Virus record (IMG/VR): IMGVR_UViG_3300042988_001121 | Coordinates: 114,210-178,209 of that record | Direction: 5' to 3' (one strand) | DNA: 64,000 nt | Origin: a virus | Part shown: positions 28,331 through 36,324 of the stretch, piece after piece | Position numbering within the stretch: position 1 is the stretch's first letter | Layout: every line of letters begins with the position of its first letter | Position numbers and translations under genes: made by a program | The notes under the pieces: generated by a model | Told to the model about the DNA's origin: nothing | The model's input: the letters and a program-made list of their open reading frames with translations, nothing else | The model's database searches: none

Positions 28331-28525
28331 GTCCCGCTTACAAAATACGGGGACGAACTTTCGTGTCGTCTGTTCTACCTATCACGGTAGTAACTTCTCG
28401 CTCTATGATGGCGTCATAGATGGCAGTGCATGCACTGTTTTACATTGTTTCCTACAAGACAATGGACGCTCTAACCGGAACGACACGGACCCAAGGTAGG
28501 TATGGTACTCGATGTACGTATCGAG
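28331..28525 (-). ncRNA. Structured RNA element, possibly a long leader or small RNA
   Basis: No gene fits this 195-nt stretch. It is packed with complementary pieces: CGTGTCGT (28362-28369) with ACGACACG (28480-28487) closes a multi-branch region holding CTACC/GGTAG, CTATGA/TCATAG, the 14-bp palindrome CAGTGCATGCACTG (28424-28437) and CATTGT/ACAATG. Flanking hairpins are CTCGAT/ATCGAG (28508-28525) and GTCCCG/CGGGGAC (28331-28354). CTACCT (28375-28380) can also pair with AGGTAG (28494-28499), which would make a pseudoknot. An extended -10 at 28536 would start a minus-strand transcript right here. Not a tRNA. Confidence 0.6.
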
Positions 28526-28535
28526 CATTAAACAA

Positions 28536-28546
28536 ATTATAACACA
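28536..28546 (-). promoter_or_regulatory. Extended -10 promoter for the structured RNA
   Basis: CTGTGTTATAAT, -10 TATAAT at 28536-28541, inside the 3' end of the GIY-YIG gene. Expected start ~28530, at the first hairpin of the structured element. Confidence 0.65.
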
Positions 28547-28986
28547 GAATTCTTCATATGTTTTTTATGTATTTTACATGAAATCCAGCTATTGTAATAA
28601 AGATCGCTCAAAAGAACATCCCTGATGAGTTGTTCCTTTATTTCATAATACGAAAGTTCTGACTTACTATAACAATATCGAATAATTTCTCTGCGATATC
28701 GATCAGCGCCATTTTTTGCAATTTCTTCTTTCAGAAAATCGCTGGAGCCATAATAGTCTCGCCAGTCACTCGGTATCTGAATTTTTGTTTTCTTCTTAAC
28801 CTTTGATCCTTTATTTACTCCACTTTTTACGGTAACTGTTCTGACCGAATACTTGTGCGAATAAAGATTCTTCTTACCAATATACATTTTTCCGCTGTCT
28901 ATATGAGTTATCAGATAGATGAACCCAATAGCTGCTTCTGGTATTTCTGAATCAAGGACAGGTTTATCATTATACACCCAATCCAT
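28537..28986 (-). CDS. SegE-like GIY-YIG endonuclease
   Basis: 149 residues. GFIYLITHIDSGKMYIGKKN gives a GIY-YIG-type pair (IYL...YIG), followed by a basic loop (VKKKTKIQIPSDWRDYYGSS) and REIIRYCYSKSELSYYEIKE with the catalytic Glu, the layout of SegE-type putative endonucleases of T4-like phages. Such enzymes are often freestanding homing nucleases. It has a TTAAATA box before it, so may be expressed late. Target not predictable. Confidence 0.82.
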   Translation of the reverse strand: MDWVYNDKPVLDSEIPEAAIGFIYLITHIDSGKMYIGKKNLYSHKYSVRTVTVKSGVNKGSKVKKKTKIQIPSDWRDYYGSSDFLKEEIAKNGADRYRREIIRYCYSKSELSYYEIKEQLIRDVLLSDLYYNSWISCKIHKKHMKNSVL

Positions 28987-29008
28987 AAGCTGCCTTTCAT
29001 TGACAGCT

Positions 29009-29016
29009 TATTTAAT
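29009..29016 (-). promoter_or_regulatory. ATTAAATA late-type box
   Basis: ATTAAATAAG ~25 bp before the SegE-like gene, overlapping the stop of the gene upstream. Confidence 0.4.
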
Positions 29017-29192
29017 TACTTCAGATAACGAGTATATGCAGCGGCTTCTTCTTCGTCATCGAACCCCATTTCATCGTATGCATCAAATCTTGGTCGCTTT
29101 GTCCTTGATTCAGCCTTTTTCTTCGCAGCAATATGAGATTCATTTTCATATTCACTGTTTGTATTGCGATTACGATTTTGTTGAGTTTCCAT
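29016..29192 (-). CDS. Hypothetical charged protein
   Basis: 58 residues from METQQNRNRNTNSEYENESH; then AAKKKAESRTKRPRFDAYDE and an acidic tail with EEEAAAYTRYLK. Low complexity and probably unstructured. Overlaps the gp59-like gene end. Unknown function. Confidence 0.55.
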   Translation of the reverse strand: METQQNRNRNTNSEYENESHIAAKKKAESRTKRPRFDAYDEMGFDDEEEAAAYTRYLK

Positions 29193-29724
29193 TTTCAATT
29201 AAGGGTTGATATTTTGATACGTTAAAGAAGTCTTTGTACTTCCGAAGTTTTCTGATTCTATCAGAGGAAAAGGCAAAGTTCGGTGAATTCTGCATCTTAT
29301 CCAGATTATCGCCAAAGCGAAGTATAACATATTCTGGGGTGTACTGACCGCCAAGGTAGCCAAAAAACACATCAGAGTTGGTTGCATTCGCCAAGTTTGC
29401 TTTCTCTATATCACATTTAATATAATAACCAAGTGATGCTCTACGTCCTTTGAAGTTGTAATACAGGCTCTGTATTTCTTCGTTTTCAGTGTACTGGAGA
29501 ATTTTCATTTCCAATTCACATGCAATACAGGCATAAACAAGATCGGTGACAGTAGAATATTTTCTTGCTAACCAATCGAACTTGAATGCCTGATTTCTTG
29601 TTAAAGAATTGTATGCTTTCTCGGATTGTTTTGTGTGAATCCCATATTTCTTAAGAGAATATGCTTCGTCCCTAAAGTGAAGACGAAGCCCCCAATAATA
29701 TTTGAAAGCAGTTTCGATGTTCAC
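29170..29724 (-). CDS. gp59-like helicase loader
   Basis: 184 residues, mainly helical and basic. The start MNIETAFKYYWGLRLHFRDE, with KYGIHTKQSEKAYNSLTRNQ and FKFDWLARKYST, follows the pattern of T4-like gp59 (TxFxxYxxLKLHF...KYDxFKYNxK...FFxKLSRKY). gp59 loads the gp41 helicase on gp32-coated DNA. Position supports it: the gene order RNase H - x - gp33 - gp59 is as in T4. Somewhat shorter than T4 gp59 (217). Confidence 0.72.
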   Translation of the reverse strand: MNIETAFKYYWGLRLHFRDEAYSLKKYGIHTKQSEKAYNSLTRNQAFKFDWLARKYSTVTDLVYACIACELEMKILQYTENEEIQSLYYNFKGRRASLGYYIKCDIEKANLANATNSDVFFGYLGGQYTPEYVILRFGDNLDKMQNSPNFAFSSDRIRKLRKYKDFFNVSKYQPLIENGNSTKS

Positions 29725-29960
29725 AGCAATTCGTCAATAGAATAAACTTCTTTACGATAATGACCTTCATCAATAGCTGACTGTTGTACTTTCTCAAGTA
29801 GAACCGTACTCATGTACTGTAACAGTTCCTCTGGCTCTTTATCAGATTCTTCGCTGAAATGAAGGATGGCATCAAAATATGAAACTGCATTGTCGATGAC
29901 ATATTTCTCGATATACTCACTGAATGTAGTTTTGTTCAGGAACATTTCTTCTGGATTCAT
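29721..29960 (-). CDS. gp33-like late-promoter co-activator
   Basis: 79 residues. SYFDAILHFSEESDKEPEEL resembles the EAIxxYCEExxIDxE region of T4-like gp33, followed by LLEKVQQSAIDEG (pLKEKIxxxA). It ends YSIDELL, a hydrophobic/acidic tail like the sliding-clamp-binding ends of gp33 and gp55. gp33 links RNA polymerase with gp55 and the gp45 clamp at late promoters. The T4-like gene order supports the call. Confidence 0.72.
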   Translation of the reverse strand: MNPEEMFLNKTTFSEYIEKYVIDNAVSYFDAILHFSEESDKEPEELLQYMSTVLLEKVQQSAIDEGHYRKEVYSIDELL

Positions 29961-30394
29961 TGTTCTTCTTTCAGTGCTTCGCAGATCAATTCATGTGTCA
30001 GTGTTGGGTACAGAGATTCAACATTCTTAAGAAGAATTGCCTTCAGCAATTTTGCCTCTGATTCACATAACATTTCTGTCATGTTCTTGTACTGCAACGT
30101 CTTTGTTCGTTTCGGAATTTTTGATGACGCTGGCGCAAAAAAGATACCTTCAAAAATCTGTGTTGTGGCACGAGATAACAAAGATGTTCCGGCAAGGCTC
30201 CTATGATAGATCGGATTTGTTGTTTTGATTTCATTGATATCAACATCAACCCACTTATCATCAACAGCAGATAACAACAATCGCTTTGCGAAAGAATTTG
30301 TTTTAATCAACTGGCGCAACTCATTGAGTTTGTTGTCAGATTGATCTATTTTAGATAGGATTTCATCCAATCCATAGACAGCCACATTTTGCAT
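29957..30394 (-). CDS. Hypothetical protein between gp33 and RNase H
   Basis: 145 residues, MQNVAVYGLDEILSKIDQSD at the start, helical with a possible basic patch (SSKIPKRTKTLQYKNMTEML). It takes the place of T4 dsbA between rnh and 33 but is larger. It may belong to a T4-like hypothetical group (DUF6433-like); this is tentative. Overlaps both neighbours by 1-4 bp. Confidence 0.6.
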   Translation of the reverse strand: MQNVAVYGLDEILSKIDQSDNKLNELRQLIKTNSFAKRLLLSAVDDKWVDVDINEIKTTNPIYHRSLAGTSLLSRATTQIFEGIFFAPASSKIPKRTKTLQYKNMTEMLCESEAKLLKAILLKNVESLYPTLTHELICEALKEEQ

Positions 30395-31314
30395 TAGAAA
30401 AAATCCTCTAAACTTCCTGAAAGATTACTGAAACGACGACTAGCAAAATATTTCAATAGACCCATTTTGCTTCCTTTTTTATCCAATTGTGCATTATAGC
30501 ACTCAAGAATCCTGTTAGCCACCACATCAGGAATTTTTTCATATGAAACGAGCGTTTCGTTCCTGATATAGTTTTTTCTCTGTTCTTCGTCTTCACATGC
30601 ATCGATGGGATTCTTTGCATCAAAGAATGATTGAAGATATTTTGCTGAGATAGATTTCTGCCTTGCGCCAGCTTCTTTTGTTGCAAAGAAATTTGCAGGA
30701 GATTTGATCGAAGGAATTCCGTCGCCACTGTCGCCCTTAACAATTTTTTCGATAAGTGCTTTTCTGGCTCCGAATTCAGGTTTCACCTGTTTCTTGATTG
30801 CTGGAGAAAACTGTCTTACATTATCATACCGATGTAGTTGGTAATTATCTTTGTCACTGGAGATAATTAGAATGTTTTCTGGCTCCAGTTCATCGAACAT
30901 ATTCATGACACCTGTTGTGGTACTGATGTGTTTAGTCAGCACACCAATAATGTCATCTGCCTCTGCGCCCTCTACCTTGATCACAGGATAATGCATGTAC
31001 TCTTGGCAGATAGAAACTACGTCTGAAATACATTCGTTAACAAAATTCCAGTCGATATCTTCTTTTTCTTTTTTATTTTTCCGAGAATATTTGTACTCAG
31101 GGAAAATGTCATAGCGCCACGATTTACTGTCAATAGCAAGAACCATTTTTCCGTAATTGACTCGGTGTTCGCGGTTATTTGCACGAAGACTATTCAGGAT
31201 AATATGATGCAGAACATCTTTACTTTCCTTACTAGGGTTGCATGCACATTGATGTGCAGTTGTATCTGCATAGATCGTTGCAATGGCGATCTGACTAAAA
31301 TCAGTTATTATCAT
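30394..31314 (-). CDS. rnh: T4-type RNase H (5'-3' exonuclease, FEN family)
   Basis: 306 residues. FEN/PIN acidic residues: MIITDFSQIA (Asp), MVLAIDSKSWRYDIFPEYKY followed by SRKNKKEK, VEGAEADDIIGVL, ILIISSDKDNYQLH, and KGDSGDGIPSI (helix-hairpin-helix). This enzyme removes primers and flaps on the lagging strand. The end GSLEDFF resembles a clamp-binding tail. Same position next to gp33/gp59 as in T4. Confidence 0.93.
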   Translation of the reverse strand: MIITDFSQIAIATIYADTTAHQCACNPSKESKDVLHHIILNSLRANNREHRVNYGKMVLAIDSKSWRYDIFPEYKYSRKNKKEKEDIDWNFVNECISDVVSICQEYMHYPVIKVEGAEADDIIGVLTKHISTTTGVMNMFDELEPENILIISSDKDNYQLHRYDNVRQFSPAIKKQVKPEFGARKALIEKIVKGDSGDGIPSIKSPANFFATKEAGARQKSISAKYLQSFFDAKNPIDACEDEEQRKNYIRNETLVSYEKIPDVVANRILECYNAQLDKKGSKMGLLKYFASRRFSNLSGSLEDFF

Positions 31315-31492
31315 CTTTAGAAATTATTGACCATGCGGCCATCAGTAAAATTGAAATGCCAACAAACTTAAACAAAGAAGGTTTTGTTATTGTTTCATCG
31401 TCACTGAACATCGGAGCAATCTTCAGATAAAGTTTATGAAGCGCCCAAAGAACAGCAACAAGAAAACATACACCAAAGATAGCCCCGATCAT
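31301..31492 (-). CDS. Small membrane protein
   Basis: 63 residues from MIGAIFGVCFLVAVLWALHK, with a second membrane segment FKFVGISILLMAAWSI. The start is fixed by TGATG overlap with the stop of the 50-residue gene. Overlaps RNase H at its 3' end. Two hydrophobic genes in tandem ahead of a replication gene; role unknown. Confidence 0.65.
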   Translation of the reverse strand: MIGAIFGVCFLVAVLWALHKLYLKIAPMFSDDETITKPSLFKFVGISILLMAAWSIISKDDNN

Positions 31493-31641
31493 GACTTCTC
31501 TACCTGAGTTTGACTGAATGTCAGACAACCGAACACAAGTGTCAATACCGCGCATAAAACACTACTGACAAATCCTTGGCTTTCGATCAAGGAACTTGCG
31601 CTAATGATGGTCAGCACGAAAAAGATAGAGAGTTTCAACAT
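31489..31641 (-). CDS. Small membrane protein (50 aa)
   Basis: MLKLSIFFVLTIISASSLIE then GFVSSVLCAVLTLVFGCLTF and a polar tail. AAAGG lies seven bases before this ATG, so the longer frame into gp46 is rejected. Two short membrane segments or a signal peptide plus anchor. First gene behind the promoter at 31667. Confidence 0.65.
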   Translation of the reverse strand: MLKLSIFFVLTIISASSLIESQGFVSSVLCAVLTLVFGCLTFSQTQVEKS

Positions 31642-31666
31642 AACAAACCTTTCTAGATTGGAATCT

Positions 31667-31677
31667 ATTGTATCACA
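31667..31677 (-). promoter_or_regulatory. Extended -10 promoter
   Basis: TTGTGATACAAT, -10 at 31667-31672, just before the gp46 stop. Drives the two small membrane proteins and RNase H-gp33-gp59. Confidence 0.6.
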
Positions 31678-33394
31678 ACTTGGTGACAGTTTCAATGTGG
31701 CTGAAATTATTTTCTTTCTTGACATGAATGAGTCGATCAAAACTTTCTGCGAACTTCTCTGCGCTCCGATGACTAACAACAAAAACGTTGATGTTATCTT
31801 CTGTTGCATCAATGATCTTCATCAGATTTTCAATACCAGCTTCATCAAGGCTCGAATCAAGAATCTCATCAAAGAATAACAGGTTGCATTCAAATGCACT
31901 ACGCATCTTAGCAATATTCCTGAATGTCAGCAGCATTGCAAGATCAATTCTCTGTCTTTCACCTGCCGAGAAACTAGAGTAGCTGAACTTGTCCCGGTGG
32001 CGAGACTTGATGACTTCCTTGAATTCACTGTCCAGTTCAAATGAAACAAAAAAATCGAGTTGGCTGAGATAATCATTAACATAAGAGTTAATGACTGGTA
32101 TGAACTGTTCAACAATCTTGCCCTTGATACCATCGTCCTTGAGCAATTCTTGCATCGCGGTATTGTGCTCTTGATCCGTTGTGATGGAAGCAATGTCTTG
32201 CATGATATCCAGAGACTCTTTAGCAGAGTCACGTAGAGTTTCCTTCAGCTTAGTGATATCACCTGTAATTGTCTGACTGTTCTTTTCTGCCTCGCATCTA
32301 GCAACTTCTTTCATTGAAGCATTGATGCTAAACAAGGTAACATTCATATCTCCCTTAACGGTCGATATATCAGTTTTTGTGGTTGAATATAGTTCTTCTA
32401 TGCCTTCATATGATTCTAATTCTGCTCGATATTTGTTGGCAGCAGACTGATATGTTGATACTTCTTTCTCAACATCACTGTAGACCGTTTTAATGTGGCT
32501 AGGATCGATTTTCTGCTTACAGGTAGGGCAACCATCATTCTCGTCAAAAAAACTCAACTCAGACAGTTTTGATGCGATCTTGGTATCGATTTTGTTGATA
32601 TAACTTGTCAGCTTCTTATATTCCTCTAGACGAGCCTCAATATCAGTGATCTTTTCTTGCAGACATTCAATTTGTTTCTTCTGTCCCGCTAACTTGATTT
32701 CATTTTGATCAATTAAGGCTTGCGCAGATTTCTGTCGCGACTCAATCTCGTCTATATTGAATGTTCTGATATTTTCCAGTTGAGTAATATGAGTTTTCTG
32801 TAGCTCAATATTTTGTTTCAGCCCCCGAAGTTTTTCATTAAGAAGTTTCAATTCCTCTTTGTTCTTCGCAACTCTTGTTTTGACGATCTGGTTCATATAA
32901 GTGAAAACCCTGATATCAAGAATGTCTTCAATGAAGTTGCGCCTGTCTCCCTTACTGAGAGACATGAATGGGGTGTAATTCTCAATCGAGAGAATTGTTG
33001 TCTGCATGAAGGTTCTGTAATTGATCTTGAGAATATTCTTCTCAAGGTAATCCTGAAAATCTCCGGTCAGCGTTGCATCCAGAGCAACACCGTCTTCGAT
33101 GATATCGAATACAGATGGTTTAATTCCTCGCCTAACAGTGTATTGCTTTCCGTTTGAGATAAAGTCAATTTCGACCAAGCAATTTTTTGTATTGATCGAG
33201 TTAACGACCTGCGGTTTGTTGATTTCCTTGATCGTCTTATCAAAAAGAGCAAACGTGATCATGTTGCCAGTAGTTGACTTACCGGCTCCGTTTTCACCGA
33301 ACATCACTGTTTTCTTATAACCAGTGAATTCGACTTCATTGAAAGCATTACCAATAGAGAGAAAGTTTTTCCCTCGCACACGTTGAATAATCAT
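31673..33394 (-). CDS. 46: Recombination endonuclease subunit gp46 (SbcC/Rad50-like ATPase)
   Basis: 573 residues. Walker A GENGAGKST (~33-41), two long coiled coils around a zinc hook CPTCKQKI (~290), ABC signature FSAGERQRIDLAML (~475) and Walker B LLFFDEILDSSLDEAG (~510). With gp47 it resects DNA ends for recombination-dependent replication. It overlaps gp47 by 4 bp. Length matches T4 gp46 (560). Confidence 0.96.
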   Translation of the reverse strand: MIIQRVRGKNFLSIGNAFNEVEFTGYKKTVMFGENGAGKSTTGNMITFALFDKTIKEINKPQVVNSINTKNCLVEIDFISNGKQYTVRRGIKPSVFDIIEDGVALDATLTGDFQDYLEKNILKINYRTFMQTTILSIENYTPFMSLSKGDRRNFIEDILDIRVFTYMNQIVKTRVAKNKEELKLLNEKLRGLKQNIELQKTHITQLENIRTFNIDEIESRQKSAQALIDQNEIKLAGQKKQIECLQEKITDIEARLEEYKKLTSYINKIDTKIASKLSELSFFDENDGCPTCKQKIDPSHIKTVYSDVEKEVSTYQSAANKYRAELESYEGIEELYSTTKTDISTVKGDMNVTLFSINASMKEVARCEAEKNSQTITGDITKLKETLRDSAKESLDIMQDIASITTDQEHNTAMQELLKDDGIKGKIVEQFIPVINSYVNDYLSQLDFFVSFELDSEFKEVIKSRHRDKFSYSSFSAGERQRIDLAMLLTFRNIAKMRSAFECNLLFFDEILDSSLDEAGIENLMKIIDATEDNINVFVVSHRSAEKFAESFDRLIHVKKENNFSHIETVTKL

Positions 33395-34422
33395 AATTTA
33401 GAGAGTTCCATTGCCTCTGTATAGATTTCTGACATTTTCTTTTTTAACACATCTTTATCATTAACCGCAATATCATCAATAACATGCATTAGCATATGAT
33501 GTGTTCCCTTGAATTCAATTTTTGTATTCAGAGCAGTCTCAACAGATTTCTGCATTTCGGTATCAATAATCTGTAATGATAATGGCTGTGTTTGCTGAAC
33601 ACGCTCAATGAACTTGTCGAATTTCTTCTGATCGGTTTTGTTGACCACTGTCACTTTAATATGATGTGGATATTCTAGCTCAATATCTGGTACTTCGTTT
33701 TCATCATATGAAAATTTGTGATGTAAGGTAAACGGGTTTCGATTGAACTGGTAGCTACCATCATCTTTCAGTATAGTGAATCCTTTTGGGTCATTGTAAT
33801 CAGACCAATCCATTTCATACGGTGTACCAACATAGATAACATTATCTTTCTGGCTCCGCGTGTGATAGTGACCACTGAAGACTGTTTTGTATTTGGATAG
33901 TTTGCTGTGGTCTAATCCATGTTCAGCGATTGTTCCGGGATGTAGAGGAAAATTTGCGAACTCGAAATGACCGATAGCAACATTAGATTCAGACTCATTT
34001 GCGAACTTGAGTGATGCTGGCTCGTTTTCCTCATTGATCCAAGGGTATAAATCGACGTATAAGCCGTTTTTATTGATTGTATGTGGGTAGGTATCAACCA
34101 CTGTCATAAAACGCCTCTGAAGCAGTTTTGGTGCGTTTACGCGGTTAGTTGAACGATAGAAGCTGTCATGGTTTCCGCAGACAACATACAATTCGATATT
34201 TCTGGCGTCTAACTGATCAAAAAACATTTCATTTGCTTTCTGAAGCGACAGAAAGTTGACTGACTTTCTCTTATCAAAAAGATCGCCTGTCTGAATAATT
34301 GTTTTTACGTTATGAAGATCAATGAAGTCGAACAAGTAGTCATAGAATTTCTTCTGGTACTCGTACATGAAAGGAATATTTTCGCGAATTCCGAAATGTG
34401 TATCACCAAGAATAATAATCAT
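33391..34422 (-). CDS. 47: Recombination endonuclease subunit gp47 (SbcD/Mre11-like)
   Basis: 343 residues. Phosphoesterase motifs in order: ILGDTHFGIRE, IQTGDLFDKRK, VVCGNHDSFYR, IGHFEF, and VFSGHYHTRSQ. The C-terminal ~90 residues would bind gp46. Nuclease partner of gp46. Overlaps gp46 and gp55 genes by 4 bp, in the T4-like order 55-47-46. Confidence 0.96.
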   Translation of the reverse strand: MIIILGDTHFGIRENIPFMYEYQKKFYDYLFDFIDLHNVKTIIQTGDLFDKRKSVNFLSLQKANEMFFDQLDARNIELYVVCGNHDSFYRSTNRVNAPKLLQRRFMTVVDTYPHTINKNGLYVDLYPWINEENEPASLKFANESESNVAIGHFEFANFPLHPGTIAEHGLDHSKLSKYKTVFSGHYHTRSQKDNVIYVGTPYEMDWSDYNDPKGFTILKDDGSYQFNRNPFTLHHKFSYDENEVPDIELEYPHHIKVTVVNKTDQKKFDKFIERVQQTQPLSLQIIDTEMQKSVETALNTKIEFKGTHHMLMHVIDDIAVNDKDVLKKKMSEIYTEAMELSKL

Positions 34423-35027
34423 GCTAATAGACTACAAATATCGTTACCGTTGTTCTGTTCTTTTTGTTTCTTGGCAGTATACGGTGTTTTATTCTTGTGG
34501 CGCAGACTTGGATGCAATAAGCCTGTCTGATCTTTTTCTGTGTCTTCGCGAAGGCGATCAACAAAAATATCATTGTCTTCCAGAAACTCTACGAATGCGT
34601 TTCCTACTTCAACGTCGTTGTATATAGATTGCTGAACAAATTCGCTACTGAGTTTCTGTTGAATCAATGCTGCCTTGACGGAATGTTCACGTTGCTCGAT
34701 CTTGATACGAGTGATATATTCGTTCCAACAAATCTGAGAGAAATATGCAAATGGGTTCTCGCCACGATTAGGATCAAATCTATCGATCTTGATCATGCAC
34801 TTGAGAATGGCATCAGAAATCATTTCATCGCGAAAAGAGTAGCCAATGAAATTATAGAGGTTGCTCATGTTAGTGGCAATTCTGATGATTGCGTTCGCAA
34901 TGTCGTCCGGGATTACCGGACGTTCTTCATTATTTTCTATTGACAGTTTCAACTCAGACAGATAGATGCACATTGCTGCATATAAGTCTTTGTTAGAAAC
35001 ATAATGTGTTGGCTTCAATTCACTCAT
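34419..35027 (-). CDS. 55: Late sigma factor gp55
   Basis: 202 residues from MSELKPTHYVSNKDLYAAMC; GGAG precedes this ATG. NLYNFIGYSFRDEMISDAIL and KIDRFDPNRGENPFAYFSQI followed by CWNEYITRIK form the sigma region 2-like core (as T4 gp55: YTQSWKQEMIxDGIE...NPHAYITQACFNAF). The end DICSLLA is in the position of the clamp-binding tail. It directs RNA polymerase to late TATAAATA-type promoters. Start of the gp55-gp47-gp46 operon. Confidence 0.93.
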   Translation of the reverse strand: MSELKPTHYVSNKDLYAAMCIYLSELKLSIENNEERPVIPDDIANAIIRIATNMSNLYNFIGYSFRDEMISDAILKCMIKIDRFDPNRGENPFAYFSQICWNEYITRIKIEQREHSVKAALIQQKLSSEFVQQSIYNDVEVGNAFVEFLEDNDIFVDRLREDTEKDQTGLLHPSLRHKNKTPYTAKKQKEQNNGNDICSLLA

Positions 35028-35046
35028 AATTTCTCCGCAAAATATC

Positions 35047-35067
35047 ATTATAACACAATTATTTAAT
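35047..35067 (-). promoter_or_regulatory. Promoter region of the gp55 operon
   Basis: TTGTGTTATAAT with -10 at 35047-35052 (extended -10). Just upstream, ATTAAATA (35060-35067) matches the late-type box, so both host-type and late polymerase might use it. Confidence 0.6.
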
Positions 35068-35084
35068 GCGGTTTCATTTCTCCA

Positions 35085-35626
35085 TAGGGAAAGCAGTAGG
35101 GTGAACTATTGGGGAATAACTTCTAGGGATTCTAAGGCTTAGGGGTATCTTTTAATATTAGATACTACTCTTTACTTAGATTAGTCCGAAGGACTGTTGC
35201 GTAGCAACCCATAGAACATTCTCAGTTCATTCCTACTTCGAGTATTAGATTACTCTAATACGCTCTTGACACTTTCCATACTGAGTGTACTTATGTCTCA
35301 ACTCTAACCCTCTTATCGACCGAGTTTTTATCAGGCTACCTTACGGTCATGCCTGCACAGACTCCATACCAAGAGTTGCAATCTCTCGGAAACTGTGTAT
35401 GGTTATCACCCTTTTCAGGAGGTCGTTTGTAGCAATGATTGAGTGAACCAATGCTCCGGCTGCTTTCCAATTCCCCGGTGGGTCAGTTTATATTCTTACA
35501 TGCTCATGATGCTTCATGAGGTTTTTACGTGAACCTTTAAACTGTAACTTAAACACGATCCCTACTTTGACACGGTGCTAGGATTTGGCATTAAAGTAGA
35601 TAGTAAGTGTCACTAACCATCTACAG
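35085..35626 (-). ncRNA. Large hairpin-rich non-coding region, candidate ornate RNA
   Basis: About 540 nt with no convincing open frame on either strand between gp55 and gp2-like genes. Perfect or near-perfect hairpins are dense: GTAGAT/ATCTAC (35598-35625), CTCATGA/TCATGAG (~35502-35521), CCATAC/GTATGG (~35366-35404), GTATTAGA/TCTAATAC (~35243-35262), AGTCC-TTC-GGACT and GTTGC-TAC-GCAAC (~35180-35210), GTATCT/AGATAC (~35148-35168). A T4-late-like GATAAATA (35628-35635) lies just before its minus-strand start. The size, structure and phage setting recall large ornate RNAs (ROOL/GOLLD type), but I cannot match the sequence to any family. Confidence 0.5.
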
Positions 35627-35627
35627 T

Positions 35628-35635
35628 TATTTATC
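35628..35635 (-). promoter_or_regulatory. GATAAATA late-type box before the structured region
   Basis: One mismatch from TATAAATA, between the stop of the gp2-like gene and the first hairpin; would start a minus-strand RNA near 35622. Confidence 0.4.
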
Positions 35636-35660
35636 ATTCTAACACAAGAAAATCAGAATG

Positions 35661-36323
35661 TCAAAACTTTTTTTGTCTTGCTGCATGCATTGTTGCAGAA
35701 ATTTCTGATACCGCCCATCTGTTGACCTGTGCTTGATGCATTTTCACGAAGTCGCTGTTACTTAGCATGATGGCTGTCTTCCAGTCTTCGATGGGTATCT
35801 GCATGAATCTACTTCTGACATGTGACCATAGATATTGTCTCACGGCTGGTCTAACTTCAGGGAACGTAGCAACATTAGACAGATACTGCCAGTTGAGTTT
35901 CTGTACCTGCTGCCTTGGATTGTTCCTATTTGCCTTTGCGATTTGCCACATCTTATCAAACAGTTTTCCTCGAATGATGTACGGCAGAATGTGAAAGTTA
36001 ATCCCAAAGAACGATTTTGGTGTCACATTGAATATGAAGCTAAGAGGGAACCTGTCATAGAAAGGCAGAGTATCCTTATGCTTTGGGTCATAGAAGAAGA
36101 AATACATACTTCCGGGAAGTACGATATTTTTTTGCAGAGATTTGTGTTGATGAAGAAATTCCTGTCTCTCTGAGCCATCAAACTTCAGCTTGTTTAGTTT
36201 TTCTCGAAACCAATCTACACTTTTTGCTTGATGGAAATTTTTATCCTGCCGAATGATATCAAGAATCGACATTCCCTCTTGATGATCGATTTTCTTTTTC
36301 TGAGGGTTTGATTGTACTTCCAC
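35661..36323 (-). CDS. gp2-like DNA end protector / conserved T4-like protein
   Basis: 220 residues. MYFFFYDPKHKDTLPFYDRF then PLSFIFNVTPKSFFGINFHI and YLWSHVRSRFMQIPIEDWKT form a pattern found in T4-like myoviruses of marine hosts (FxYDxKxKDxLPYYDxFPL...GxNxHYLP...RxRF...W), often labelled DNA end protector. The position right after gp4 fits T4 gp2. T4 gp2 guards the packaged DNA ends against RecBCD. The name rests on position and memory of the family, not on motif chemistry. Confidence 0.6.
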   Translation of the reverse strand: MEVQSNPQKKKIDHQEGMSILDIIRQDKNFHQAKSVDWFREKLNKLKFDGSERQEFLHQHKSLQKNIVLPGSMYFFFYDPKHKDTLPFYDRFPLSFIFNVTPKSFFGINFHILPYIIRGKLFDKMWQIAKANRNNPRQQVQKLNWQYLSNVATFPEVRPAVRQYLWSHVRSRFMQIPIEDWKTAIMLSNSDFVKMHQAQVNRWAVSEISATMHAARQKKF

Positions 36324-36324
36324 T

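Noticed and set aside
28331-28525. tRNA gene in the hairpin-rich element
   Set aside because: No T-loop GTTCRA consensus, no acceptor pairing of the right length; I found no tRNA-like sequence in the window.
35085-35640. IS200/IS605 right end with an orphan omega RNA, or a group I intron
   Set aside because: Some hairpins and a GTTCAC-like end resemble such elements, but the usual CCCC/GGGG stem and any TnpB remnant are absent, and no intron core or split exon is seen.
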